Shown piece after piece: positions 48,096 through 60,700 of a stretch of DNA of 64,000 nt. Numbering within the stretch: position 1 is the first letter of the stretch; every line of letters starts with the position of its first letter. The stretch comes from Liolophura sinensis (Eukaryota; Mollusca; Polyplacophora; Chitonida; Chitonidae): contig NC_088300.1 in assembly GCF_032854445.1 (NCBI RefSeq), forward strand, positions 71,832,984 to 71,896,983, written 5' to 3'. The translations under genes and the position numbers were made by a program. The notes below the pieces were generated by a model. That model ran no database searches. It worked only from the letters and a program-made list of their open reading frames with translations, and was not told where the DNA came from.

Positions 48096-48666
48096 CTGTA
48101 AAAAAAAACAAAAAAAAAAACAACACATAAAATCTACTTGGAAAAAATGTTATTTGAGATCCCGACAGACAATCACAGCAATTATGAAATACACTTACGA
48201 ATTGTGGACTTTAAATTAAGCCTGAAATGTGAAAAAGCAAAACGCAGGGAAATAAGTGTAGTACAGCATACGGTCTATAAAAGATAAAGGGTGAAATCAG
48301 ATATGTAACCCTAATTTAAGTCTCCGAAAAACTGAGGAATAAAATATTTATTGAAATCTAAGCAGCGTCATTCAAAGAGATGCAGTTCGCTCTTATATAT
48401 ATAATTAAGAAAACCTGGAATTTAACGACATTTAATTTAGGTCTCTAATTTTTTTTTCCAGATTATCTATGGATATCTACACAATTTTTAAAATGTAGGT
48501 CTCAACTTAGTAATGGATATACGAGATCGTGAAAAAGTATCAGGCAAACATACCCAAAATATAATAGAAAAATAATTACAAATATAGCTGTGAATAAGAA
48601 AAAAGGAAAATCAATAATCAACAACAACTGACTTTAAATGACATATTAAATTTCAGAGATTCTCAC

Positions 48667-48722
48667 CTTGTTGGGGACTATGAAGGAAGAACCGTGGGAT
48701 ATGAATTCACTTCTGCTTCACA
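48667..48722 (-). other. Predicted non-coding first exon of vWA locus C
   Basis: Lies between the TATA box and an AACAAG|GTGAGA donor. The upper end is estimated from TATA spacing only. The downstream acceptor at 48096-48097 leaves 46 nt of 5' UTR before the start codon at 48049. Confidence 0.45.
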
Positions 48723-48750
48723 TACAGGCTGATACTGGTCAGACGAGGGG

Positions 48751-48757
48751 TTATATA
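48751..48757 (-). promoter_or_regulatory. TATA box of vWA locus C
   Basis: TATATAA on the minus strand. About 30 nt downstream begins a predicted non-coding exon (48667 to about 48722) that ends at a GTGAGA donor. It would splice to the acceptor TTTTTTTACAG in front of 48095. Position, donor and acceptor fit one promoter. Confidence 0.55.
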
Positions 48758-48789
48758 CACCTGTCGGGTCCCAGGGGAGATGACATTAG

Positions 48790-51700
48790 ACATTCCCTGG
48801 AGGCTCAGTGGGAAATTTACAAGTCGATACCATAAGCAAATATACTATATCAAACAGGTGATTCATTGTGGAATTTTTAGCTTTCTGACAATGATTACTT
48901 AATCTGGAATCAATGTGATGAATATAAGTTATCATAAAATGATCCAGGTCCAAAGGTTTGAAACAATTTTTAGGGTCATGACACCTCTAACATTTGGACC
49001 TGTCCCTGCGGGTGGGAATGACCTTTTGCCAGGGTCAAGCTATATACATTTCAAGCTTTCTAATAAGGGGCTGAGAGTTCCTTGAGCCGATGTCAAGATT
49101 CTAAAATTTATACCCCGAGGATAGCGATGAAAATTAAATTGATGTCACTGTTACGTTATATATTTCCTACATTGCAAACAAATAAGTGCAATAAAGTTAG
49201 GGATATGATTATCAATGTCCTCGACAAATGACGAGTATAGGCATGTGTACAAAGAGAAAAAGTCTGCTATTTAGCGTTTCATGGCCATTTTTTGATGAAG
49301 AATAAATTTTCTAACAATTATTTTTGTTTTATTGTTGTTGTGTTTACAACCGCGCTTTCTTGTTTAAGACCCTATAAGCATAAGCGGGTGGATTGTGGCA
49401 TCGGCCTTTCAATGGCTTGGTCAGAAGATGTGTTTGATTCAATCCCAGCCATGCACAGAAGTTTTCGGGTTTCCGTTGTTTTCCAAACCTTAGTAGCCAT
49501 AAGCCGTCGACATGGCTTTCATCGCCATTGAGATGTTCTCACATGAAGTTTGCTGCAGATAACGTGTCTTACCAAATGACAAAACCATGCTCACAGATTT
49601 CCCTCAGCAGTTATACATCCATTTGTGGGTAAAGCTCTTCAATTATCTGACGAAGGCATGATTTGTTTGGAAATAATTTCAGAAGGATTGTCAAGACGTG
49701 TGCTTATAAAAACCCTCAAAAGTTATATTGTTGCACTCCTGGACATGATTTCCCTGAAACGTTTCAAGTTGTAAGGTCTCAAATTTTATGGTTACCAACA
49801 TGTGAATAATAAGACACAGGTGGTATGACTAGGACCAAATTTGAATATACTCGACTTGGGGATCACCAACCTTGTTGAAAGCATGTGTCAGTCTCATTCT
49901 AAGACACATTTCCTGCAGTTAGCCTGTTATTACACCTTATCCAGTGTATGAACTCCGTCATTATGATTGTTTGATTGGACCTTATGTCTCACCTTAAGTC
50001 ACATTTCCGTCAGTTAGCGCGTTTATTAAAGGTTACGTTCCACACGAAGTCAATCGGCATTATATTTTGATTTTTGAGAATTTCATAAAATGGTGTATGC
50101 ATGACGAGACTTTGATATGGGGTTTAGCACAGCCACCATGAAGAACTTTTTCTGTTGTGGAAAAATAGTGTTTGGGCGGGCGGGTGTCCATGTAATTAGG
50201 ATAAAACTTACAAATTTGCTATCCAAAGTAGGGTTTTGATCCCGAACCTCGTGGGTCCTAGCAATCGGAAACAACCTCCACTATAACCACTAGATCACAG
50301 CTAGCACCCCCCCCCCCTCCCCCTGCCCCCACTGCTTTTTTGCCAGCACAGACGTTTTACCCATTCGATCATAATGTGCGGAAAAGATAGAGAGAAAGTG
50401 TTGAAGGACTAGACACAAAACATCAAAGTCTAACTTTTGCGGGCTTGTCAGTCTACTGTTGACACAAACCCGAGAGCCCTGTCAATGGATATGACACGTT
50501 CATAAATAATATTGTATATTACACAAACAGCAATTTCATGACGGTTTATTTATCTTTCTCTGTTTCCTTCAGATGTCAGGTTTTCCATGCTTTCAGACAA
50601 ATGCACACTGCGTCATATATCATCCAGAAGCCCCAGATGTATAATGGTGGGAACAAGAGGTTTCTGCACGGGCTGTTGTAGAGCAAAAGGAAATAATCTG
50701 TTTTGAACATTAAAGATGATATAGAGGACATATTTGGCAAAAACCGATCTGCGCAAATTTAATGCTTTTAGTTTAAAATAACCCAAATAATTAGCATTCG
50801 TAAAATATGTCTCGTTTGTGAACGTCTGATCGTTGAAAAAATCGGTAATAAGGTTGAAATAAAATTTATAAAGTTGGTCACATTTTAACTTTTTCAAATA
50901 TTCGAGTCATTTCCACACTGCATAAACCATGCAGGTATACGTGTCTGATATTGGCAATAATTTGAGCTATTCTTGGTAAACACAGAAAATTTTATCTGAT
51001 TTGCAAATATGGATTATTGGCTAAAAATCTTCGGGATAAGCCTCTGTAAATCTAATGCAGTGACAAAAGCGCCTATAACGCTGCCGAAAACATCCCAGCT
51101 CTTGGAAGACCAGGTCCCGGAATCTTAGATTGGAGACAAAATTTCAATCACTAAATTTGCTATGTTCCCTTTCCGGTATTTGAGCTGGAATTTGTTTTAC
51201 AACTTACCCAGAATTTACGTTGGCATGCAGTTTTTCGACTTTGCTACGTAAGAAATATATATTTTAGCGTGATTTGAAATTTTGACTTGAGTCTAAGATC
51301 GCTTCTTGATCCCGAGGCCTGGGCAAAACGTGGTTTTGTTTAAGAGATGTAACAGGCGTATAGGTTTTTCCTTTATTTATCGGATTTATGTTTTACACTG
51401 TTCTGAACGATATTTCCATATCAAGATGTCAAAGTCATCTTATTGTAACTTTTTTCGCAAAAATCTGTCTTCGTTAGAGGTGTAAATTAACGGGATTTAC
51501 GAGAAAAGTTCAGAAAAATGATTTCACAAGTTCTGTGAAGGTGGGTCCAGGTTTTCACGTGGAAGAACCCCGCCCTTCTCCTGGGACCGATATCACAAAG
51601 TCATTTCAAAAAATAAAACCTCTTCACTATGCTTAGTTTTTGGTACTAGAACGTGAAATTTTGACACACTTGTTTTAAGATAACACTGATGAAAAGGTTT

Positions 51701-52090
51701 AAAATGTTATGGTTTGACTTCAAAAAATTTTAAAATCGTATAGTTTGCGTCAAAAAAAGACTTTCTCAAGTCAACCATGGGTAATTCGTGATTAACAGTG
51801 GCTGGTCTTATGATAACATTGAAGAGACTTTAAGCTTTAAGCTCGTATTTTGACTTGCGTCGACTTTGAAGTTGACTAGAGGTACCTCCGGATTAACAGT
51901 GGCTGTTCTTATGATAACATTTATGAGGAGGTCAAAACTTTAATTTCCAGGGCCAAAAGAAAAGTTATAAAATTGCATCCTGACCTGGGCCAGAAAAGGC
52001 TTTGTGGAGCCGGCCTTAGGTACTTCTCAAATCTCATAATTAACAGCTGCTGTCTACCGGTCGAAGCTGGAATCTAACAATCCACAGCAT
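48790..52090. other. Intergenic, upstream of vWA locus C
   Basis: No gene seen. It includes a possible SINE-like head around 49380-49540, a C-run at about 50306-50325 and a loose repeat at 51790-52060 (core GATTAACAGTGGCTG followed by TCTTATGATAACATT). Confidence 0.5.
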
Positions 52091-52091
52091 C

Positions 52092-52698
52092 GGTGAACGA
52101 GGAAGTGCTTGGGGTTTAACATCGTACTTAACAATTTTTCAGTCATATGACAACGAATATGACTCCTTAGAGTGCATTCAATTTGCCTCCTCGTTGCAGG
52201 ACGGATTTCCATCGCTCTTTAATCTAGTGCTGCTTCACTGAGACGACTCACTGAAGGCAAGCAATCCGTACCGTCCGAGCCATTATACAGATACGGGTCA
52301 ACCAGTCGTTCCACTGCGCTCTAAATGCTGAACGCAAAATGAGTGCGAGTGAGTGCTTGGGGTTTAACGTCGTGCTCAACAATTTTTCAGTCATATGACG
52401 ACGAAGGAATCGTTCGGGTGTATGTAATGTACCTCCTTGTTGCAGGACGGATTTCCACCACTCTTTTATCTAGTGCCGCTTCACCGAGACTACTCACCGA
52501 AGGCAAGTAATCCGTACCGTCCAAGCCATTATACAGGTACGGGTCAACCAATCGTTCCACTACGCTCTTAATGCTGAACGCCAAATGAGGAAGTTACTTT
52601 CTCATCTATGGTCTTAGGTGTGACCCGACCTTGGACTGACAACGATATACCGCCCCCGAAGTGGACGCTCTACCAACTGAGCTATCGGGGCCGGTCAC
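52092..52698 (-). mobile_element. Two SINE family 2 copies in tandem
   Basis: A copy without head (about 52092-52335) abuts a full copy (about 52342-52698). On the minus strand the full copy starts with a tRNA-like head: GGCCCCGATAGCTCAGTTGG TAGAGCG is the A-box region. It ends in GTTAAACCCCAAGCACTCAC. Confidence 0.8.
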
Positions 52699-52902
52699 CT
52701 CAGCATTGATGTATGTCTATTCGTTAGCATCGAAAGACATGCATCTGACGAAGAAGACATCATGGGCCCACTAATGAACACAACGTCATGCATTCTAGTA
52801 AACGTTTATGCCAGTGCAACGTGCTGTTTACTTAGGGTTAAACGTGGCTTTCAGCAGTATTTTGGTCACATTACAATTGTGTATCTTCCTAGTAAACCGG
52901 GG

Positions 52903-53141
52903 ACCTCCGTGGCCGAGGAGGTTAGCACGCCAGCACGGTGCGATGACCCAGAAGCCTCTCACCACGCGGTTGCTGCGAGTTCAAGTCCAGCTTATGCTGG
53001 CTTCCTCTCCAGCCATACGTGGGAAGGTTTCCGAGCAACGGCCCTGTTTCCTCCCACCATAAGGATGGCCACCGTCGTTAACTGAAAAATTCTTGAGTAC
53101 GTCATAAAACACCAATCAAACAAATAAATAAATAAATAAAT
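52903..53141 (+). mobile_element. SINE family 1 copy upstream of the TAF1B 3' end
   Basis: GGGGACCTCCGTGGCCGAGG, B-box GAGTTCAAGTCCAGCTT, tail TTCTTGAGTACGTCATAAAA and AAATAAAT end. Confidence 0.8.
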
Positions 53142-53937
53142 CCTAGCAGACCGGTTCCAATCAATATTGTCATAGTTATGGTGCTACCTCACTGAAGAGC
53201 TATGCCGAAGACAACTTAACGCCTACTCAGTCACAGCAAAGCACTGGCCAGTACTGGATGACTAGGAAAATATTTATGTAGAAATGCTAATCGAGAAGCG
53301 AGCAGACTTGGTACCAAAACTGGCAACGTTAACGTTTTCGGTCTGACTCTAACACAGAATGACACAGAATTGCGAGGCAGATAATCCCATGGCATGACAC
53401 TGTGGATGTGCCGATACATAATCAATGATATGTACCACCATAATCTCTACTGCACTTATTAACGCGTGTAGATGGCGAAAAGCAGTGATTTGTCCGTCGT
53501 TGTATATTACAATTCTTTTAAGTTTCAAGGCAGATATTGGTGGTGCAGAAGCATTCTCAATTCTCAATTTTTCAGAAAAGTGAAGATATGTATATATATT
53601 TATTAGATGTACTAACCATGTGGGAAAAGACAACCTGCGAAGTATCACATGAATATTGGATAAAAATGCAAGCCACTCCAGATGTCCCAAAAATTAGAAG
53701 TTCATTAAGAATTACAGTATACAAAATATTCTTCAGTACTGCGTCATACACCAATCAAATAAAAAAAAATAAAGGAATAGTACTAACATACTTTATACTT
53801 TGCCTGATACTCGAAACACATTCCTATGCCCACACAAATACAGAAATTGCTACAACCCACAGAGCATGAAGTTGATCTGTTTCTGTACAGCACAAATGAT
53901 AAAAAAGAAAAACATGTCTCCTAAATAAAATATAAAA

Positions 53938-54758
53938 TTATACTTTACACTTTCTTTTTAGGAACTTAAAGATCTCATATTCACTCTTCTCTTCACTCTT
54001 CTTGGACAAATGGTCCACTATCACAACCTGCAGCCTTTCCACAAACACCTGCAGGTCATTGCGGTCACAGTCAATAGCACTGGCGCACAGAGTTAACAAC
54101 CAGTCATAAGACCGATGGTGACGTACAGACAATATGGGAGAGTACAACATATACTGTTCATAGGCCTTCTCAAAGTTTGCCATCAGTTCCTGTTTATTGA
54201 ACGATGCTGAGGATTTGGACATCTTAGTTTTGGAGACGACTTGAAGAACTGCCTCTTTAGCACGATGACGCTTACGCTTCTTGCGTCGGCGTCCCGATGA
54301 GGAAAACAAGATTGCATACTCAGTATCAGAGGCGCGAGGAGCTGGAGGAGAGAATGGGCTAGCAAAAAGGTCCTGCGAGAGATTGCCTTCCTCATCATCG
54401 TTCTCATCCTCATCCGAAGAACTCTTACAAGAGGTGTGAATAGTAAAGTCTGTAAGCCCTTGTTTGTCCAGTTCTTCCAAAAAGTTCTGTTGATGGGTTA
54501 TGTACTTAAGTGACGTTTTCTTGAAATCGACCGTGGGCATCATTTCAGATGATGCACATGCCGGCGAGGATCTCTTTGGGGAGTCTACCAGGAACTTGAT
54601 GGGGTCTTCTTCCATCAGCGTAGCTGCAGAGGATGGGTCATAAACCTGGGGTGCTTCAGCTATAACCGTCTTGTGAGGGTTCCTTTCCTTCCACTTCTCT
54701 TGAAGCTGACTGAAGCACTTTTCAATGGACTCCCGAACATTCTTAGAATACATAGGGC
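53938..54758 (-). CDS. TAF1B: TAF1B terminal exon
   Basis: An 821-nt last exon of about 273 codons. The first part (GPMYSKNVRESIEKCFSQLQ) continues the family sequence. It is followed by an acidic patch (SSSDEDENDDEEG), a basic nuclear-type patch (GRRRKKRKRHRAKE) and a final helix-rich part ending KFLKRKCKV. The acceptor is TTTTATAG in phase 1. Confidence 0.85.
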
Positions 54759-57700
54759 CTATAAAACAAAAGATTAACATCACCAAGTTAATCTTAATGT
54801 AATTTTATCCTCAACAGCAGGAAATTTCTTGCACGACACCAGTGGCAGTGTAACTGTTAGCTGGCAATTCTGAGAATTTATTTAGCATGCTAAATATGCA
54901 AACGTATGCATGCAACAAGCTGGTTTCCGATCTTCGTCAGTTAACAACATGAAATTGAACTCAAAATTTTATTAAAATCTGATAATATTTTAAGAAGTTC
55001 AGTAATCCAACACCAAGCAGAATAAAGGAAATCGTTAAAAATCCAAAGCATATGAACGAACCTGGGTGGTTTCAACTTGCGCTGAGGTTACCCTTAACAT
55101 ATTCCTGAAGACAAAATTTTGTCAAAATCGAACACTCAACGCGGTCATTTTATTTATTTGATTGGTGTTCTACGCCATACTCAAGAATATTTCACTCAAA
55201 ATTATTATATTTTTATCAAAATCGTGCAACATTTGGAGGAGCACGGAAACTAATTCGTAACAGAGGGACTGATAGATAGACAGAAAATATGTTCTTCAGA
55301 AATAAGCTCTTAAAATGGTAAGTATGTATAACCTGTTACAAAGCTGTAATAAGTTCGAGGTCATTTGATTATTTTTCACTATCTATTTCTAGCAACTAGG
55401 GCAATAATACCTTATATTGTATCCCAACTTCGACCGTCTTGTTTTTGGTCGGCAAAAACCGAGGCTTTGGCGCTTTTGCTCGCACCACCACGCTTACTCG
55501 CTCACACACAGTTGTGAAAACATTGTCTATAAACAACATGTCGAGTTAATACAAAACTCTGCTTCGCGGCCTTTGTATGTCCAAATCCAGGTTTTGTTGA
55601 CGTCCCCAACTTATATTTGCTGTGTACATTAGTCTGAGGTCTTACACACTGTATTCTCTGGCTATTATCGACTGTACTTCTTTGAATATCATCCGTTGCT
55701 GTTCTTTTCTCTACGCGTTTCCATGTTATCTTTTAACACGACAGTTACCATGAGATCAAATCTCTAGAAATTGGCCAAGTCAACCATTTTTTTTTTGAAA
55801 AAAAAATATTAAAATCTTGATTTCATGAAAATGTAAAGAAAACTCTCGGACCTCACATACAATGAATACTGAAAGTCAAAAATCTGATAATTTTGAAAAA
55901 AAAATTCACATATCGTTTTAGACTTAAGAGGACTACATTTTGAAAGCCTATTCAACATGTTCATAAAGTTTCCTGACGACATGGTGAAAACTGCGCGCCC
56001 AATCGATCCACACAAAACATCTTCCTCAGAGGAGACATGTACGGATAGGTTAAGTCTGAGCCCTGGAAATTTATATCATATATAAACTCATCAAAGCATG
56101 TTCATCAACATGATGCACTGAACACTATACATCAATATAAAACCTCTGGGATCTTCACTAACCGGAAAATGTGACTTTAACAAAACACCTTACCCAGTCA
56201 CCAACATTCATTAAATGAGCATAAAATGTCTCTGCCAAGAGACAGGCAAATGAACAAAGGTAAAGATGGATGAATGGAAAGGCATGGACATCATCTGTAA
56301 GTGCTCCCAACTTTTCAGATGGGGAACAAGAAGCGTCATACTCTTCTTTTTGCATAGCTCTGCTGATGTGTGATAAAGACTGTATTAGCGATAGATTTAT
56401 TCATTTTCCATATTGGTGTTTACTGCAAAGTTCAACAATTTTCACTCATCATATCAGAACTGTGAGGTACAAGGGTGTTGGGGGTGGGGAAGTGGAGTTA
56501 CCAGACTGGCCTGAATGCATAAGTACCTTTCATCAGGTGCCTCTACCTGCATTAAGCATGCAACCAAATGTCAGTAGGACGTGCCCAAAGAAAATAAATA
56601 TTCCTACCTCTTGTTCCAAGATACTTTTCATCATGGCGACTTCTTGTCCAGCTGAACTCTTTCAGCTGATTTGTTAATGTTCTCACATCTCGTACTTGTC
56701 GAACACTGCTACAAACACAAGGGCAGAAGAGTGATAATCATTAATTTTTAAAAACCGTCATTCTTTCACTTCAAATGTGTGTTATGGTGAACCACTGACC
56801 AGTTGGTCACAATGGGATTAGTGTGTTTATGGTGGACAACAGAAAAGTCAGTGATAATTTGATTGTTGTGTTATATTGGACAACTGACCTGTCAGTGACA
56901 ATGTGATTGGTGTGCTATGTTGGACCATTGACCTGTCAGTGACAATGTGATTGGTGTTTTATACTGGACAACTGACCAGTCAGTGACAATGTGATTGGTG
57001 TGTTATGTTGGACCATTGACCTGTCAGTGACAATGTGATTGATGTTTTACACTGGACAACTGACCAGTCAGTGACAATGTGATTGGTGTGTTATGGTGGA
57101 CAACTGACCAGTCAGTGACAATGTGATTGGTGTGTTATGGTGGACCACTGACCAGTCAGTGATAATGTGATTGGTGTGTTATGGTGGACCACTGACCTGT
57201 CATTGACAATATAATTGTTGTGTTATACTGGACAACTGACCAGTCAGTGACAATGTGATTGGTGTGTTATGTTTGACAACTGACCAGTTAGTGACAATGT
57301 GATTGGTGTGTTATGTTGGACCACTGACCTGTCAGTGACAATGTGATTGGTGTGTTATGCTGGACAACTGACCAGTCAGTAACAATGTGATTGGTGTGTT
57401 ATGTTGGACAATTGACCAGTCAGTGACAATGTGACTGCTGTGTTATGTTGTGCCATTGACCTGTCAGTGACAATGTGATTGGTGTGTTATGTTGGACCAC
57501 TGACCTGTGGGCCACTGACCAGTCAGTGACAATGTGATTGGTGTGTTATGTTTTGACATTGACCACAGACCTGTGGGCCACTGACCAGTCAGTGACAATG
57601 TGATTGGTGTGTTATGTTTTGACATTGACCTGTCAGTGACAATGTGATTGGTGTGTTAAATTGGACAACTGACCAGTCAGTGACAATGTGATTGCTGTCT

Positions 57701-60700
57701 TATGCTTTGACATTGACCTGTCAGTGATAATTTGATTGTTGTGTTATGTTGGACAACTGACCAGTCAGTGACAATGTGATTGCTGTGTTATGTTTTGACA
57801 TTGACCTGTCAGAGACAATGTGATTGGTATGTTATATTGGACAACTGACCAGTCAGTGACAATGTGACTGGTGTGTTATGCTGGGCCACTGACCTGTCAG
57901 TGATAATGTAATTGGTGTGCTATGCTGGGCCATTGACCTGTCAGTGATAATGTGATTGGTGTGTTATGTTGGACCATTGACCTGTCAGTGACAATGTGAT
58001 TGGTGTGTTATGCTGGACAACTGACCAGTCAGGAACAATGTGATTGGTGTGTTATGTTGGACAACTGACCAGTCAGTGACAATGTGATTGGTGTGTTATG
58101 GTGGACAACTGACCTGTCAGTGACAATGTGATTGGTGTGTTATGTTGGACAACTGACCAGTCAGTGACAATGTGATTGGTGTGTTATGCTGGGCCACTGA
58201 CCTGTCAGTGATAATGTGATTGGTGTGCTATGCTGGACCATTGACCTGTCAGTGATAATGTGATTGGTGTGTTATGTTGGGCCATTGACCTGTCAATAAC
58301 AATGTGATTGGTGTGTTATGCTGGACCATTGACCTGTCAGTGACAATGTGATTGGTGTGTTATGGTGGACCACTGACCTGTCAGTGACAATGTGATTAGT
58401 GTGTTATACTGGACCATTGACCTGTCAGTGAAAATTTGATAGTTAAGATAAGATGAAAACAAAGATGAATAGTTCATTATGCTCTTAGAAGAGCAAGCCA
58501 TGATCCTACATTTTAAGTAGTTTTCAAGATTATGGGAGGGAGGAGCAAAGCTCGAACCAGACTTACTGTCGATCATCCAGGACAAAAGAGTCCCAACTTT
58601 CAGTTCTTGTCTTCTCCATATGCTGAAACCAGTCTTCCCAGACAAATAGGGGCTGCTCTAAAAACAGACAAAAGACATGATTACAAACGATAAAATCAGT
58701 AGGGACTTAACAGAAATAAGTTACCATGCACAATAGGAATTGTTTTATATTGGCACAAACCAATTCCAAAACAAGAGAACATGTGTACTATGGGCAGCTC
58801 TGCAATACTTCCACCACTTCATTCCTTACTGATATTTTTTCATCTCCATCTCTCCCTCTTTGCAATGTTGTAGGACAAATGTTGTAGGACAAATGAGCAA
58901 AAAGTGTTTATATAAGTGCTGCATGCTATATGAATACAAGTAACTATCCAGTGACTAGTACTTGTATGGGAGTGGACAGTTTCATGCTGAATGTTGATTG
59001 TAAGGTAATTTAGTATGATATCCTTGCTTTCAATGAATAATTACATGATAATTAAAATTATCTTTTGAGTGGAAAGAAGAAACAAAATGAGAACTTTAAT
59101 GATTTATTTTATTTAGTTGATTGGTGGTTTATGCTATACTCAAGAACATTTCAGCATTGTGGTGTGAGGAAACCAGACACAGCACTGGAGGACACCCAAG
59201 ACCATGCGCAATCCGTTGTGGAGCAACAAATTGGTGAAATGTTTGGTGGGGTGGTGGGTGGGGGCTATGTGTGAGTAGGTCATACTGAGCCAGCTGTTGT
59301 TTCGTGTTACAATGAGGGACAGGTGTATACTAAAGTTTTACCAATGTTAATTAATGAAGCTTTGCCCTAGCATTTCTCAAGCAACCCCAGAAACTTATTA
59401 GCAATTTGGTTGCAGGGTATTCCAATTAAATCCTTTAATACATACTCAAAGAAACGACCTTCATCATTTTTCTTGCATAGGTTGAAAGCTTCCTACAATT
59501 AAAAGAGAAAAATAACCCTACAGTATGAACACACACACAATGAGCAAAGCAGGTAAAAACTCCCTGACCAAAGCTGGTACTGAACCTACAGTTTGTGAGA
59601 CTGGCAATTAAAAGAAAATCATTTTTTTTACATAATATTATCATTTTACAGAAACTCCAAGACTGTTATGCAGTTCTGACGCCCCTAGATTGCCAAACAA
59701 AAATCTCCAGATTCAAACTCAAATATGTCCTTCTGCCCACAAAAAGGCTGAAAGGCTGCGATTGTACAATCTGTTAACTCTACTGGCTGGTTTCAGGTAA
59801 TACAGAATAAAGGTAGGGCCGAAGAAAGTCAAGGGTTTGATTTGATCGATCTATCTTTCAACATACATTTATGGCATCGTCAACTCAGGTTGACACATAT
59901 GTGTCAGAATATAGATCTGCCACAATGAAAGCCTTGACTTTCTTCAGAGTTACCAATTCTCTATGTGATTGTTCAGACAGACATACCTTTCTGTGCTATC
60001 ATCCAATCCCAGCAGCAGTTTTAGGGTTACTATGATGTAACCCATGGCAACAGTGTCGTAGCTTGTGATTGGCTCAGCTTTCTCTTCAGCTGAACTGTTT
60101 TCCAGGGTTAGTGGTTTGTGTTTGAATAGTTTAGCTGTGATGCCATGCATGTCAGCTGAAAATGATGGGCTTACTCGTCAAAAATATTACAACAACAGTA
60201 CACAAACAGGTATCACTAACTACATGTGAACAGTATTCATCAGTTTACCCTTTTCACAGATAAAAATTTATCTGTTAAATTTAAATCACATTTCTAGGCT
60301 TACCTTTGCCTATCCTAACCGGCTGAAAATTCTGCCACAATTCCCAGATCTAAGATAATGCTGGAGTTTAACAGGCAGAGTCTTTACCGGGTTTTTGAAG
60401 GTCTGGAAGTCCTGAACCATTAACCTGACTTTCATCCAATATGTGAAATATACTGGAGTACAGAATACAACACCAATCAAATCCCAAAGGTATTCAATTC
60501 AATACAAGTCTTTCAATGAGCAATTAAATTTTGCATGATTATCATAGTATGACTTCCATTTCATAGTAAAAATTTTCCACTGAAAAATATGTACAGGTGA
60601 TGTGAATGAACATGGGGAAAATAACAGCAACTTGCATATTTTTGTTCTCTTATCTGATTGCTGTTTTTTAGCTCATGTAAAGAACTTTTACTAGTGCACT

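Noticed and set aside
50613-50897. Minus-strand ORF of 94 codons
   Set aside because: AT-rich, Lys/Asn/Phe-biased chance ORF with no recognisable family or neighbouring exons.
52600-52698. tRNA gene-like sequence with A-box TAGCTCAGTTGGTAGAGCG
   Set aside because: It is the head of a SINE family 2 copy, continuous with the SINE body and tail, and does not fold as a clean tRNA by eye. The same applies to all GGCTCAGTTG-type heads of family 1.
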